Shown: positions 1-9,828, counted from the stretch's first letter. The stretch is DNA of 64,000 bases from Bradyrhizobium sp. ORS 375 (GCF_000239775.1 NZ_CAFI01000494.1:46304-110303), one strand, 5' to 3'. Notes: a model not told the origin generated them from the sequence alone. Numbers and translations: made by a program.

Positions 1-1772
1 GCTTCAACATTGCGGGGAGCGTCACCTATGCCGACATCGAGGTATTCGACTGCGGCTTCCATGGCGACGGCCCGGAATGCATCCGACGCAGAGATCAATG
101 CAGCCGGCCTCGCGTCATCCAGGATCTGACGCACTCGGTGAGACGGCGTATCCGGATTGAGAGGAAGAAACGCCGCGCCGACCTTGAGCACGCCTAGGAT
201 CGCGCTGAGCACGCTTGAACGCTCCACGGCGACCGCAACGACATCATGGGGACCCACCCCCATTTCCATCAAAGTAACGGCTATTCGGTTCGCTTCGGCA
301 TCAAGCTCTGCGAACGAGAGGACGCGGTTCGAATAGGACACCGCCTGACAATGCGGCGCCTTCTCGACTTGCGCCTCGAACAACGTGACTACGTCATCGG
401 GCGCGCTCAGGGGACACGACGCGCCGATGGCCAGCAGCTCTCTCTGTTCCTCCTCCCCCACAATCACGAGCTCGCAAATCTTCTTGTCGAGCGACTCGAC
501 CGTCAGCTGCGACATCACTGTCGTCCATCGAGCGAAATGACTTTCTAGCGCGGCGGCATCGTAGTTACTCGGATTTCCGTTGAGCGTGACTCGGATGTCT
601 CCTCGCGCCAAACCGGTATATACCCAGATCTCCAGGTCGTTGACCGGCCCCGTCGATAGCATGCACTCGTGGCCCCGGACGTCACCGAATTCAACGTCAT
701 AATCGAAGGGCATGACGTTGACGAACGTTCCACAAAGACTGACGGTGTCAACATTGGCACGAGCCGCATTTCGCAGCTCCTCCCCCCTGTATCTTTGGTG
801 TCGCAACAGCTCCCGCGATCGCAGGGCTACCGACCTTAGAAGACTCCCTACGGTGTCGTCGGGGCTGATCTCCAAGCGCAGTGGTAGAACATTGGACATA
901 TTCCCAAATGCCCGCCGGGCCCGGTCCCCGATGCGGCCGGTGACGACCGAGTCGATTGCGACATCGCGGCGGCCGGACAATCTATGGATATAGGCAGCTA
1001 CGGACGCAAACATCACCTGCGCGATAGTGGTTTTCGCTGCAGCGGCCGTCTGCCTGAGCGTCTCTGCGAGATCCTGAGGAAGACGATCAGTGTATCGGAG
1101 ATAGCTCGCCGTGCGACCAGGAGCACGACCCGACAACGTCGGGGGAGCCTCCCAGCCCTCCATTCGTCGGGTCCAGTAATCACGATCACGTTGATAACCC
1201 GCTGAGGCGCGGTAGTGGAGTTCGAGGTCGAGCGTTTCAAACCACGTCGGCCTGTCCTCCGCAGCTGCTTTTCTGCCAGCGATAAGCGCGGAGTAGATGC
1301 GAGCAACTCGTTGAGACAGGATAAGTGCGCTGACCCCATCACCGACGATATGGTGCACACGCACGTAGTATAGAAAGCGCCTTTCCTCGACTTTAAGCAA
1401 GGCGAAGTTGTAGTAGGGCCAGCGACCGAGATCGCTCGCTCCTGTCATGTCTCGCCGCATCCAAGCTTCGGCGGCCGAAACGGGCTCAGCTTCTGCCGAC
1501 AGATCGATAAACGGCATACTCCAGGCTACCCGCGGTTCACAGAATTGCCGCGGGCCTTCGGGGCTGTCTACGATCCGGATGTTCAGGGCATCCATCTCGG
1601 AAATCGCTGTCGAGACGGCAAGCTCCATAAGTCGGCGATCGACATGTTCCTCAATGTCGAAGTAATGGGCTTGCGGATACAAGCAGCCCGTCGGATCGAG
1701 CTGTAACGCTGTCCAGATTCCCAGTTGCGCGCCCGATAGCTCGCGCAGAATAGAATCGTTCGATTGTTGCAT
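1..1772 (-). CDS. Nonribosomal peptide synthetase, N-terminal part (C domain plus start of A domain), cut by window edge
   Basis: The frame is open for 590 codons from an ATG to the window edge with no stop. Residues 1 to about 430 form a condensation domain that makes the peptide bond between bound aminoacyl units; its catalytic HHIVGDG (HHxxxDG) motif is near residue 140. From about residue 460 an adenylation domain begins, with LSFAELDAEAN (like core A1) and LKVGAAFLPLNPDTP (like core A2). The rest, including any carrier domain, lies outside the window. Starting directly with a C domain suggests either a starter condensation domain that accepts an acyl chain or a subunit that receives its substrate from another NRPS protein. 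Substrate specificity cannot be read because the A-domain pocket is missing. Confidence 0.9.
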   Translation of the reverse strand, partial: MQQSNDSILRELSGAQLGIWTALQLDPTGCLYPQAHYFDIEEHVDRRLMELAVSTAISEMDALNIRIVDSPEGPRQFCEPRVAWSMPFIDLSAEAEPVSAAEAWMRRDMTGASDLGRWPYYNFALLKVEERRFLYYVRVHHIVGDGVSALILSQRVARIYSALIAGRKAAAEDRPTWFETLDLELHYRASAGYQRDRDYWTRRMEGWEAPPTLSGRAPGRTASYLRYTDRLPQDLAETLRQTAAAAKTTIAQVMFASVAAYIHRLSGRRDVAIDSVVTGRIGDRARRAFGNMSNVLPLRLEISPDDTVGSLLRSVALRSRELLRHQRYRGEELRNAARANVDTVSLCGTFVNVMPFDYDVEFGDVRGHECMLSTGPVNDLEIWVYTGLARGDIRVTLNGNPSNYDAAALESHFARWTTVMSQLTVESLDKKICELVIVGEEEQRELLAIGASCPLSAPDDVVTLFEAQVEKAPHCQAVSYSNRVLSFAELDAEANRIAVTLMEMGVGPHDVVAVAVERSSVLSAILGVLKVGAAFLPLNPDTPSHRVRQILDDARPAALISASDAFRAVAMEAAVEYLDVGIGDAPRNVE

Positions 1773-2198
1773 GGCCGCCTGCTCCGCCCTCCGATACCGG
1801 CGTCACTATCGGAGACGAGACGATTCGCACAAGGTCTCAGCAGCGGAGCGCCTCTACTTTTCGACTCCGGATACGCATTATCGGAACCCCAGCGGACTGT
1901 TTTCGCCGGCGTCGCATATCAGGCGTCATCCTCACGCCGGAGATGAGCCGGAGATTGTAGCTGACCGGATTCGAGAGGAAGCGGCGCGGCGTTAGTTTGG
2001 CGCAGCAACAATCGATCTCAGATCTCGACCTCATACCCGCACAGAGTTGAGCGACGTCCTGCAGGGACGCCGCTCCTATGAGCCCTAAATCGATCGCACC
2101 AAACCTTCTAGCCTCCAACCGACAGCTCAGAGACATCGAGAAGAGAGCAACCGATCAATTGAAAATTCGATCTATCGAATTACACCGACCAGGCCCAC
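1773..2198. other. Intergenic region upstream of the NRPS
   Basis: About 425 bases between the NRPS start and the next gene's 3' end. Only short, mutually overlapping open frames without recognisable motifs or good ribosome sites are present. It probably holds the NRPS promoter, but I cannot point to a specific element. Confidence 0.4.
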
Positions 2199-2633
2199 TC
2201 AAGACTTGCGCTTTAAGCGCCGCTCGGCGAGCGAAGACGTCGCCGGTGCTGGAAATCCGAAGATCTCGACTTTATACGTTCCACGATCAACGTCGTAAGT
2301 CGAAACGACCGCCTTCTCCCCGGCCTTCCAACTGATCGAGAGCGGTACGGGACACTCCTTACCCTCTTCGTCGACATGAGTTAGCGCGGCGATCACATGC
2401 CGCTTGATCTCATCCTGCACGGCCTTCGGATAAATCTTCAGGTCGTTCTCCCAGACCTCCTTCTCACTCGCGCTCAATCGATAGAACAGAGCTGTGAGCG
2501 CGCCGAATGGATAGTCTCCACCTGACGTCTTGATCTTCTTGAAGTCGGCAAGCGACTTTCGAAGGTTTGCTGCAGAAAATTGCGCGTTGATGTCTGACCT
2601 GCCAGGATAATGCCTGACTGTCGTCCTCGTCAT
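2199..2633 (-). CDS. Hypothetical protein, 144 residues
   Basis: I do not recognise a family. The protein begins MTRTTVRHYPGRSD and is a soluble mixed alpha/beta sequence with no signal peptide or membrane segment; the C-terminus is basic (ERRLKRKS). The frame is open 58 codons further upstream. The chosen ATG is preceded by AAAGGTGG at good spacing, and the upstream extension is Arg/Cys-rich and does not look like real protein. It stands alone on the minus strand between the NRPS and the divergently transcribed cyclase gene. It could be a small effector or phage-type protein, but nothing supports a function. Confidence 0.5.
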   Translation of the reverse strand: MTRTTVRHYPGRSDINAQFSAANLRKSLADFKKIKTSGGDYPFGALTALFYRLSASEKEVWENDLKIYPKAVQDEIKRHVIAALTHVDEEGKECPVPLSISWKAGEKAVVSTYDVDRGTYKVEIFGFPAPATSSLAERRLKRKS

Positions 2634-2968
2634 CGGTCCCACCTTTGAATCAGAGACAAAATGTCCCAGGATTGACCCTACAATGGGCTCACACACGGTC
2701 AATCGACGCATCCGGACTTGCGAGTTTCCCCCCAACAATTTGGCCAACGCGACACCCGTCGGGCGCGCCTGGTTCTTGCGGGCTTCCTCGCAACGTCCAG
2801 CGCGCAAGCCACCGCTCGGTACAACAAGGCGCTCCTCGCAATCTCAAATTGTCACGAATTTACTTGTGGCGCAAAGATATTAGCGGCCGAACATTGAATA
2901 TCCGCCTTGATGCCGCAGCCAAGGCAGAGCTATAAGTTCGAAGAAAGCACGATCTTTCAGGACTCTCA

Positions 2969-5900
2969 ATGAACTGCCCCGCGTGCGGCTCCGACGCCCC
3001 ACCCGATAGCTCACACTGCAAGAGTTGCGGCGCATCGGTGCGAAGGGCTTGTGATCAATGCGGGGCTGAAGCCCCGCTGTCGGACAGGTTTTGCGGCAAA
3101 TGCGGGAGCCTTTTGGCTCCAGAGCCACCGAAAACGGTGCTGGCGCAGGACTGGGATCATATGACAGCCCCAGTTCGCCTTCCCGCAAATCTGGCCAGAC
3201 GCATCCTGGACACTCGCACCCTTATCGAGGGCGAGAAAAAGCAGATCACCGTGCTTTTCGCCGACATCAGGGGCTCGACAGCCCTGATCGACGGCCTTGA
3301 CCCGGAGGACGCCGATCAATTCCTCCGGCGTCCGATCGAGGCGATGGTTCGCGCCGTCCACCGCTATGGCGGCACGATCAATCGGATCCAGGGGGACGGA
3401 ATCATGGCGCTGTTCGGCGCTCCACTGGCGCATGAGGACAGCCCTGTCCGCGCAGCGTATGCGGCCCTGGACATGCAAAAGGACGTCCGCGAGATTTGCG
3501 GCTCGCAGATCCTGCTCCGGGTCGGGCTGCACACCGGCGACGTCCTGGTTCGCGCGATCCACAACGATCTGTCGGTCAACTATGACGCGATCGGCCCGAC
3601 GGTGCACTTGGCGGCGCGCATGGAGCAGATGGCTTCACCGGGCACGATCTATTGCACGGACGATATCATGCGCCTGGCGTCAGGGTTCATTGATGCGCGT
3701 CCACTTGGACTCCTGCCCGTGAAAGGCGTTCATCAACCCGTCCAGGTCCATCAGATTGCGGGCCGCACGGGAGCGCGGACGCGATGGGACGTCTCAGCGG
3801 CGCGACAGCTTTCGCCTTTCGTCGGGCGAAGGCTCGAACTGGCCGAGCTGCAACGGGCCTTCGAAAGGGCCCAGGCAGGTGGGGGTCAGGCGATTGCGGT
3901 GCGCGGCCAGCCCGGCAGCGGCAAATCGCGTCTCGTGCACGAGTTCATGGCCGGCGCCGAGCCCTCGGATTGGACGGTGCTGAAGATCGCCGCGGTCGAA
4001 TTCCAGCGCGGCACGCCATTCCTGGCCATCGGCAATATGCTGCGCGCATGGTGCGAGATTGCAGAGGATGCCTCGCCTGCCGACGCCGAGCAGCGTCTGC
4101 GCGTCCGCCTCGCCTCCCTGCCCAGCGGCGCCTCCGTGTCGCTTCCGGCGCTCCGAGCGCTGCTGAACCTGCCCGCCCCTGACGGCGACTGGTCCGCGCT
4201 CGATCCGGCGGTGCGCCGAAGCAAAATGATCGAAAGCGTCAATCAGCTGCTGCTTTGCCTCGCAGAGACAAACGGACTCCTGTTGTGGGTCGACGATTTG
4301 CAGTGGGCCGACGCCGAAAGCAGGAACGTTCTCGACAGCCTGATCGATCGTATCGGCGCGAGCCGCGTCCTGCTGATCATGACGTTCCGCCCGGAGCACG
4401 AACACAAATGGAGCGGCAGTCCCAAGCTTCCCGAGGTCACGCTCGACCGCCTGGCCCCGGCTGCCGCGGAGAAGCTGTTCGAAGCCCTCGTCGGCGACGG
4501 CAAGGCCGCGTTGCGAACCCTCGTGGTCGAGCGGACCGACGGCATTCCGCTGTTCCTGGAGGAGGCCGTCCGGGCCCTGCTGGACAATGGCAGCCTGCAG
4601 CTCGGCGCACAGGGGTATGAGCTGACGCGCGACGTCCGCGAGATCCAGATTCCGCGCTCGGTGCAATCGGTCATAGCGACACGCATCGACCACCTGCCCC
4701 CAGAACGCAAGGCGCTCCTGCAGGTCGCTGCGGTGATAGGATCGGAGATCAACATTCCGCTACTGACCAGCGTGATGGGGGCGAACGAGAATGAGCTCAA
4801 TGAGACGTTGCTGGACTTGAAGATCGGGCAGTTTCTCAGTGAGACGCCGAACACTAGATCGCTGATTTTCAAGCACGCGCTCATTCACGACGTTGCGTAT
4901 CACAGCATGGTGGGCGCGCGGCGCCGGTCCCTGCACGCCGACGTGCTTCGTGCGCTCAAGGCCCTGGATCGGGACGAGGTCCACATGGCGAGCCTTGCCC
5001 ATCACGCGCTGCATGCGTTGCGGTGGGAAGACGCGCTCGGCTATCTTTGCCGCGCGGGCGACAAGGCGATGGACCTGTCGGCCTATCGCGATGCGCGAGC
5101 TTTCTTCGATTCAGCGCTCCAGGCGCTGACTCATCTTCCGCAGGACCGCGATCATATCTGCAAGGGCATTGATATTCGCCTCAAACTGCGCCAGGTGTTC
5201 GGAGCGACCGGCGATTACGAGACCCTCGATCAATACCTGACCGAGGCGGAATTGTCCGCCATCGCAATCAACGATCGCGGCCGGCTGGCATCCATCAACG
5301 TCGCGCGATCCTTCGTTTACAACTTCCGTGGCGAACTCGACGCGACCATTCAGTGTGGCCTGCGAGCCTGCAGCATCGCTCGCGAGATCGGCGATCCCGC
5401 CATCGCACTCAGCGCGAGCTTCTTCCTCGGCCAAGCCTATATGTGGCGCGGGCAATTCCGGGAGGCGGTGGCGCTGCTCGCGGACAACCTGAGCTGGATA
5501 GACGGCCCGCTACGGCACCAGCGCAGCGGCACGACCGGGACCGGATCCGTGCTCTGGCTCGGAATGCTCGGAGCTTCGCAGGCGCGGCTGGGAAACTTTC
5601 CGGCCGGGATCGCGGCGACGGAGAAGGCGTGCCTGATCGCCGACGAGGTCCAGCGGCCGGCCGATCTGGTCCTGGCCTACTGGTGGGCGGGCTTCGTTCG
5701 GTCGCACCAGGGCGACATTGGCCCGGCGCTCGAACACCTCGAACGAAGTCTAGAGATCTGCAAGGCCAGTCAGATCGACTATCTCGTTCCCGTGGTCTTG
5801 ACCTCGTTGGGCTACGCTTATGCACTTGCCGGACGAGGGGCGGAAGGCATCGCCCTGCTCGCAAGGGCCGAGATGTACACGCGTAGCGCCAAGTTCGCGT

Positions 5901-6316
5901 ATGGCGAGGCATGGTCGAGCGTCTATCTCGGCTTTGCCAGATTGATGCATGGGACCAATGCGGATATCCGCGCGGAGGCCGAGAACGTCCTCGAGCTGAC
6001 GCGCAAGCACAAGTATCGGGCGATCGAGGCGGATGCGCTCCGCCTTCTTGCGCAAGTCCACCAGAGTTCCAGCTCGCCGTCCGACCTGGAGCTGGCCAGC
6101 AGCTACTACAACCAGGCGAGCGAGATCTGCGACGAGCTGGGGCTCGAACCGGAGCACGCGCGCTGTGAAATCGGACTGGGTCAGCTGCGACTGCTATCCG
6201 ACGAGCGCGCGGAGGCCGAGGCCCTGTTCGACTCGGCGGAGCGGCGCTGCCGCGGGATGGGCATGCGGCTGCCCGATTGCTCGCTTGAGCGGTTTGCCGG
6301 CCTCAACCGAACTTGA
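2969..6316 (+). CDS. Zinc-ribbon / class III adenylyl cyclase / AAA ATPase / TPR protein
   Basis: A 1115-residue multidomain signalling protein. Residues 1-50 hold two CxxC-CxxC zinc ribbons (CPACG, CKSCG, CDQCG, CGKCG). Residues about 88-260 form a class III nucleotidyl cyclase, with metal aspartates in LFADIRGST and RIQGDGIMALFG. The position usually held by the transition-state Asn reads His (TVHLAARMEQ), while the Arg is kept. From about residue 290 there is an AAA/STAND-type ATPase with P-loop GQPGSGKS and Walker B LLLWVDDLQWAD, followed by roughly 400 residues of TPR-like helices. Such proteins are predicted cytosolic cyclases or signalling scaffolds whose ATPase and TPR parts sense a partner; the ligand is unknown. 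The 3' end overlaps the convergent P450 gene by 14 bases. Confidence 0.85.
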   Translation: MNCPACGSDAPPDSSHCKSCGASVRRACDQCGAEAPLSDRFCGKCGSLLAPEPPKTVLAQDWDHMTAPVRLPANLARRILDTRTLIEGEKKQITVLFADIRGSTALIDGLDPEDADQFLRRPIEAMVRAVHRYGGTINRIQGDGIMALFGAPLAHEDSPVRAAYAALDMQKDVREICGSQILLRVGLHTGDVLVRAIHNDLSVNYDAIGPTVHLAARMEQMASPGTIYCTDDIMRLASGFIDARPLGLLPVKGVHQPVQVHQIAGRTGARTRWDVSAARQLSPFVGRRLELAELQRAFERAQAGGGQAIAVRGQPGSGKSRLVHEFMAGAEPSDWTVLKIAAVEFQRGTPFLAIGNMLRAWCEIAEDASPADAEQRLRVRLASLPSGASVSLPALRALLNLPAPDGDWSALDPAVRRSKMIESVNQLLLCLAETNGLLLWVDDLQWADAESRNVLDSLIDRIGASRVLLIMTFRPEHEHKWSGSPKLPEVTLDRLAPAAAEKLFEALVGDGKAALRTLVVERTDGIPLFLEEAVRALLDNGSLQLGAQGYELTRDVREIQIPRSVQSVIATRIDHLPPERKALLQVAAVIGSEINIPLLTSVMGANENELNETLLDLKIGQFLSETPNTRSLIFKHALIHDVAYHSMVGARRRSLHADVLRALKALDRDEVHMASLAHHALHALRWEDALGYLCRAGDKAMDLSAYRDARAFFDSALQALTHLPQDRDHICKGIDIRLKLRQVFGATGDYETLDQYLTEAELSAIAINDRGRLASINVARSFVYNFRGELDATIQCGLRACSIAREIGDPAIALSASFFLGQAYMWRGQFREAVALLADNLSWIDGPLRHQRSGTTGTGSVLWLGMLGASQARLGNFPAGIAATEKACLIADEVQRPADLVLAYWWAGFVRSHQGDIGPALEHLERSLEICKASQIDYLVPVVLTSLGYAYALAGRGAEGIALLARAEMYTRSAKFAYGEAWSSVYLGFARLMHGTNADIRAEAENVLELTRKHKYRAIEADALRLLAQVHQSSSSPSDLELASSYYNQASEICDELGLEPEHARCEIGLGQLRLLSDERAEAEALFDSAERRCRGMGMRLPDCSLERFAGLNRT

Positions 6317-7598
6317 AGCGGATCGGCAGGCTCTTCGGTCCACCGATGAACAGCGATGCTGACCGTTGCGGCCGTCCGGTGATCTCGACGCTAACAAGCC
6401 GCGCCAGCAGTTCCTCGAAGAAAATCCGCATCTCGATGCGAGCGAGGTGCTGTCCCAGGCAGGCATGAATCCCCTGTCCGAAAACGATGCTGCGAGAGCC
6501 GTCACGATCGATCCGAAAGCTGTCCGGCTCCTCGAAGGCGCTCTCGTCGCGATTGGCGGACAGGTAAGACAACATCAGCCAGTCCCCCTTCTTGATCAGG
6601 TTTCCATGCAAAGTCACGTCATCGGCCGCTGTCCGCATGACGTGCTGAACGGGAGAGGTCCATCGGATCGCCTCCTCGACAAGGCGAGGCACTTGTCTCG
6701 GGTCGTCCTTGACCTTCTGCAGCTCGCCGATGTTGCTACACAATCCCCATAGCCCGCCGGAGATCGATGACGATGTGGTGTCGTGCCCCGCGGTGGCGAG
6801 GATGACGTAATAGCTTACGGCCTCGAAGTAGTCGATCGGCTTGCCGTCGACCCTGGCATTTGCGATCACACTGATGAGATCATTCGCTGGAGCACGACGG
6901 CGCTTCTCTAGCAGCGGCACGAAATAGTCACGAAACTCACCTAGGAGACGATGAAGCTCGCGGGCATGTCGGGCCGGATCTCCTGCGGATGAGCCGCCAT
7001 ATCCGAGATCGGCATCCTCGCTGGCGAACAACTGCTGCGTGAGCTTGAGCATGCTAGCCTCGTCTTCCGCCGGAACGCCGAGAATGCGCATCAAGACACG
7101 AAGCGGGTAGTGCACGGCGACGTCCCGGACGAAGTCGCAGGTTGATCCGTGGTCCACCATGCGATCGATGGCAGCGACCGCCATGGTGCGGATCTGGTCT
7201 TCGAGCGACGACATGTTCGCCGGGGCAAACCACAGCTGGGTCAGCTGCCTGTACTTCGCATGATCGGGCTCATCCATGTGCACGAGCGTGCGGATCGGAT
7301 TGGGGCTGCCGTTGGACTGCCGCCTTGCGGCTTGGTCGGACGCGCGCGGCACCAAGGTGTGCGACCGGTCTCCATTGCGAAAACGGTTATGCCTCTGGCT
7401 GATTTGAAGCACGTCTGCATGACGCGTGACGATCCAGAAAGGATCGAAACCATCCACCTCAACACGTCCGACCGGATGATCCGTCCGCAGCCAGCGCAGG
7501 CCTGAAAGCAGCGTCTTTTGCCGCGCGTATGCTCTCGGTGAAGCGATCAACCTTCCCAAACGACGAGGCACGCCCCAGGCATCGTCCATTGGCTTCAT
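6303..7598 (-). CDS. Cytochrome P450
   Basis: A soluble bacterial P450 of about 431 residues from the chosen start. The I-helix oxygen-activation motif is AGHDTTSSS, the K-helix ExxR motif lies in EEAIRWTSP, and the heme-thiolate loop is FGQGIHACLG with the ligand Cys. It needs an external ferredoxin/reductase pair, and none is encoded nearby. The substrate is unknown; proximity to the NRPS allows tailoring of a peptide product, but 4.5 kb and other genes lie between. The start is uncertain. The frame is open to position 7793, with ATGs at 7649 and 7598. I chose 7598 because it gives the usual family length; no candidate has a strong ribosome site. The upstream extension lies over a 15-base tandem duplication. 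Confidence 0.85.
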   Translation of the reverse strand: MKPMDDAWGVPRRLGRLIASPRAYARQKTLLSGLRWLRTDHPVGRVEVDGFDPFWIVTRHADVLQISQRHNRFRNGDRSHTLVPRASDQAARRQSNGSPNPIRTLVHMDEPDHAKYRQLTQLWFAPANMSSLEDQIRTMAVAAIDRMVDHGSTCDFVRDVAVHYPLRVLMRILGVPAEDEASMLKLTQQLFASEDADLGYGGSSAGDPARHARELHRLLGEFRDYFVPLLEKRRRAPANDLISVIANARVDGKPIDYFEAVSYYVILATAGHDTTSSSISGGLWGLCSNIGELQKVKDDPRQVPRLVEEAIRWTSPVQHVMRTAADDVTLHGNLIKKGDWLMLSYLSANRDESAFEEPDSFRIDRDGSRSIVFGQGIHACLGQHLARIEMRIFFEELLARLVSVEITGRPQRSASLFIGGPKSLPIRFKFG

Positions 7599-7767
7599 CT
7601 TGGAATTGCCGATAGCAATCGGGCTGATGCCGGACCCAGATGCCGCCATCGAAACCCGCCGCTCATCAGACGAGGCGGCCCCGCTCGCCTGGCATCCATC
7701 CGGACGACGCCCTTCGTGCTTCTGACGATCGATTTCACGAATGACAGCCTTTTCGTACAACTCAGGC

Positions 7768-7796
7768 AATCGACCCATAGCTAATCGACCCATAGC
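7768..7796. repeat. 15-base tandem duplication
   Basis: AATCGACCCATAGC occurs twice with a period of 15 bases just upstream of the P450. It would encode a repeated MGRLA if the longest P450 frame were used, so it may create a false extension of that frame. Confidence 0.6.
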
Positions 7797-8301
7797 CGAG
7801 CACAGCAGGGCGCAATGTCGGCGCGATTGAAGCCAATCCGCTACAAAGATTCAAACAGGCAGATCGGATTATCACTATCCCTATTTCCATTCGAAGACCC
7901 GGCGGTCAATGCAAAATTACCATATGTCCACAGAGCCCGGCGGCTTGGAAGAACAATCAAAAACTGAGACGCAAGCAGCCGGCACCAAATCGCGCTTCGA
8001 TGAGTTTCTGACTGAGCAAGTTGGAAGAGGCCGACAACGTAGGTCATGGGGACACTTCATTTCAGCAATCAGCAAGCATCCTGCGCTTCGTGGAGCAACC
8101 TCCGCAGACTGTCTGGCCGCAAATCCCGGCTCTATTTTACGACGACGCGAGCCGGCATCTGACTGCATACGCTCCGCGATCGATACGTTTGTGCGTGCAA
8201 TCCGAGACAACCTAAGACCAGAAACCGATAGCTTGGCAGTGGCCAAAGATCGAATCTGTGACAGGCGTAGCTCAACCGAGTGTCGGGCCGCCGAGGCCTT
8301 A
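7797..8301. other. Intergenic region, no supported gene
   Basis: About 500 bases between the P450 and the DUF736 gene. Overlapping open frames exist on both strands, but none has a convincing ribosome site or family resemblance, and the largest runs into the DUF736 gene from the opposite strand. I see no clear promoter or repeat other than those listed separately. Confidence 0.4.
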
Positions 8302-8336
8302 GATCGTGCCCCGCGAGATCTGGGCGGGGCACGATC
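8302..8336 (-). terminator. Hairpin terminator downstream of DUF736 gene
   Basis: A perfect 13-base-pair inverted repeat (GATCGTGCCCCGC and its complement) with a 9-base loop lies six bases beyond the stop of the DUF736 gene on the minus strand. It is GC-rich like an intrinsic terminator but has no T-run behind it, so termination or mRNA 3' protection are both possible. Confidence 0.5.
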
Positions 8337-8342
8337 ACGACC

Positions 8343-8663
8343 TCACTCCGCCGCCTTGCGCGGGCGCGACCACAGGAGCGTGTAGCCCTCGCCGCCCTCG
8401 TCGTCGAACAGGTTCGCGTAGATCGGCGCGTTGAAAGAGGGATCGTCGAGCTTGAGCGAGAGATAGTCGCGTCCCTCCTCGGAGCGGCGGGCCCAGGCGG
8501 CGCCGATCTCGACCCGTCCGGCGTAGACCCGATGGCTGGGCGCGTTCTCGCTGGAGCGGTTGGCTTCGGGGACGATGCGTACGCCCTTGGCTTTGAGGCT
8601 CAGGGTGATGATCTCGCCCTGGAAATCGTCGCCGACCTTCTTGAAGGAACCGATGGAAGCCAT
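8343..8663 (-). CDS. DUF736 family protein
   Basis: A 106-residue protein starting MASIGSFKKVGDDFQGEI, the typical N-terminus and length of the DUF736 family. That family is common on alphaproteobacterial plasmids and integrative elements but has no assigned biochemical role. It is a small beta-rich soluble protein with no signal peptide. The start is fixed by AAGGAGAG eight bases upstream; an 18-codon upstream extension is Arg/Gly-rich and rejected. It is the last gene of the minus-strand mobile-element backbone, followed by a hairpin and preceded by a different, larger hairpin in its 5' region. Confidence 0.85.
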   Translation of the reverse strand: MASIGSFKKVGDDFQGEIITLSLKAKGVRIVPEANRSSENAPSHRVYAGRVEIGAAWARRSEEGRDYLSLKLDDPSFNAPIYANLFDDEGGEGYTLLWSRPRKAAE

Positions 8664-8758
8664 GTTGTCTCTCCTTGGCTGGTTCGGGCCGCGACCACCG
8701 CGGCCTCGATGGCGCATCTCGGGCGAATGGCGAGCGACGGCGCACCCGAAGGGTTGAA

Positions 8759-8840
8759 GCGACAGCGGAGGACGACGCCGGCCAACTTTCTTGTCCCGCG
8801 AGGAATGGGCTTCAGCCCAGGGGAAGAAAGTTGGCCGGCG
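8759..8840. repeat. Shared 14-base leader plus 17-bp inverted repeat (copy 1)
   Basis: GCGACAGCGGAGGA is followed by a perfect 17-base inverted repeat (arms 8776-8792 and 8824-8840, starting CGCCGGCCAACTTTCTT). The loop contains a second hairpin, TGGGC-TTCA-GCCCA. A second copy of this architecture, with the same leader but an unrelated stem sequence, lies upstream of the DUF2493 gene. The change of stem sequence with conserved pairing points to selection for structure, in RNA or in single-stranded DNA. Confidence 0.75.
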
Positions 8841-9205
8841 GCGTTGCGCTCAGGCGATCGAGGCGTAGCCGTTCTTCGGCCAGATCAAGCCATCACGAGG
8901 CAAGGTGCGTTGCTGCCCCGATCGGCTCACAGGAGAGACATGGTGAACTGAGGCTGCGCAAGAGGACGGCAGCACCAGGCGTAAGATCAGAAATCGCCGG
9001 AAAGAAAAGAGCGTCTGGATCGCACTCAATGCCTTGCTAACGCGCCGCTTCAGCCGTCCAACCTATCGAGCTGGGTCGAGATCCTCGCCAAAGTGGCCGC
9101 AAGCTGCGCGGTCAAGCGCTCTTCAGCTCAAGACGCGCTCATCATGCATACCTGCCATCATCGACGCCCACTCGAGAACCGGGCGGCTTGGCGTCCCCAC
9201 AGAGT
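8841..9205. other. Intergenic region, no supported gene
   Basis: About 365 bases between the first hairpin and the end of the membrane-protein gene. Short overlapping frames only; no family, RNA gene or clear regulatory site recognised. Confidence 0.4.
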
Positions 9206-9670
9206 TCATAGCCGCAAGGAACGAAGAGGCTGGTCGTGATCCCGCTCGGAGCGAGACGGGCGACGCAGTTCGTGACCAAGCAACTGGCGCAAGGCGACAC
9301 AACACACCAGCAGCGCTCCTGACCATCCGATGATCTCGCGCCAGAGAGGTAATGGGCCGACGAGCAGAGCCAGCCCCAGCGCCGCGTGACGCCCAGCGAT
9401 CGCAGCGGGAATGAGAAAGGCAGCCGCAACGACGCCGCGCACCAGAACAGATCCCGATACGGCGAACAGAACCCGACCACAGACCAGAGTGAACACTCCC
9501 GAGATGAACCCGGCGAGACATGCCGAGCCGACACCGCCTCCGGCATTCACGAGCGCGATGCCGATGCTGACGGCAACGAAGAATGGCAGCGCGTGCACGG
9601 CCAGCGCAAACAGCGCTCGGCACATCAGGCCAAGGCTGATCAGTCCTAGAATAAGGGCAATGGCGAGCAT
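9206..9670 (-). CDS. Small multi-spanning membrane protein of the mobile-element backbone
   Basis: A 154-residue protein made almost entirely of hydrophobic segments. There are about four helices: the N-terminal MLAIALILGLISLGLMCRAL, a second around AVHALPFFVAVSIGIALV, and two further ones. A basic/acidic tail ends HDQPLRSLRL. I do not recognise a named family. GGAGG sits eight bases before the chosen ATG, whereas the 124-codon upstream extension overlaps the DUF2493 coding region in another frame and is rejected. It lies among conserved integrative-element genes on the same strand, so a role in transfer, entry exclusion or maintenance is possible but unproven. Confidence 0.65.
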   Translation of the reverse strand: MLAIALILGLISLGLMCRALFALAVHALPFFVAVSIGIALVNAGGGVGSACLAGFISGVFTLVCGRVLFAVSGSVLVRGVVAAAFLIPAAIAGRHAALGLALLVGPLPLWREIIGWSGALLVCCVALRQLLGHELRRPSRSERDHDQPLRSLRL

Positions 9671-9828
9671 GGTGGCGGCCTCCGCACATGACTTTGACGG
9701 ATGCGCCTTCCACCAACCACCGCGGCGCGATCCAAACGGCTTAAATCTCGATTTGGACAAAGTTGCGGAGAGTCGCGCCGACTTCCGCGTCTCCGCTCGC
9801 CTTCCATAATGGTTGGCGTCGGCGGCGC

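Noticed and set aside
7909-8385. 158-codon plus-strand frame between the P450 and DUF736 genes
   Set aside because: No ribosome site, no family resemblance, changes character towards the end where it runs antisense through the DUF736 gene and its hairpin.
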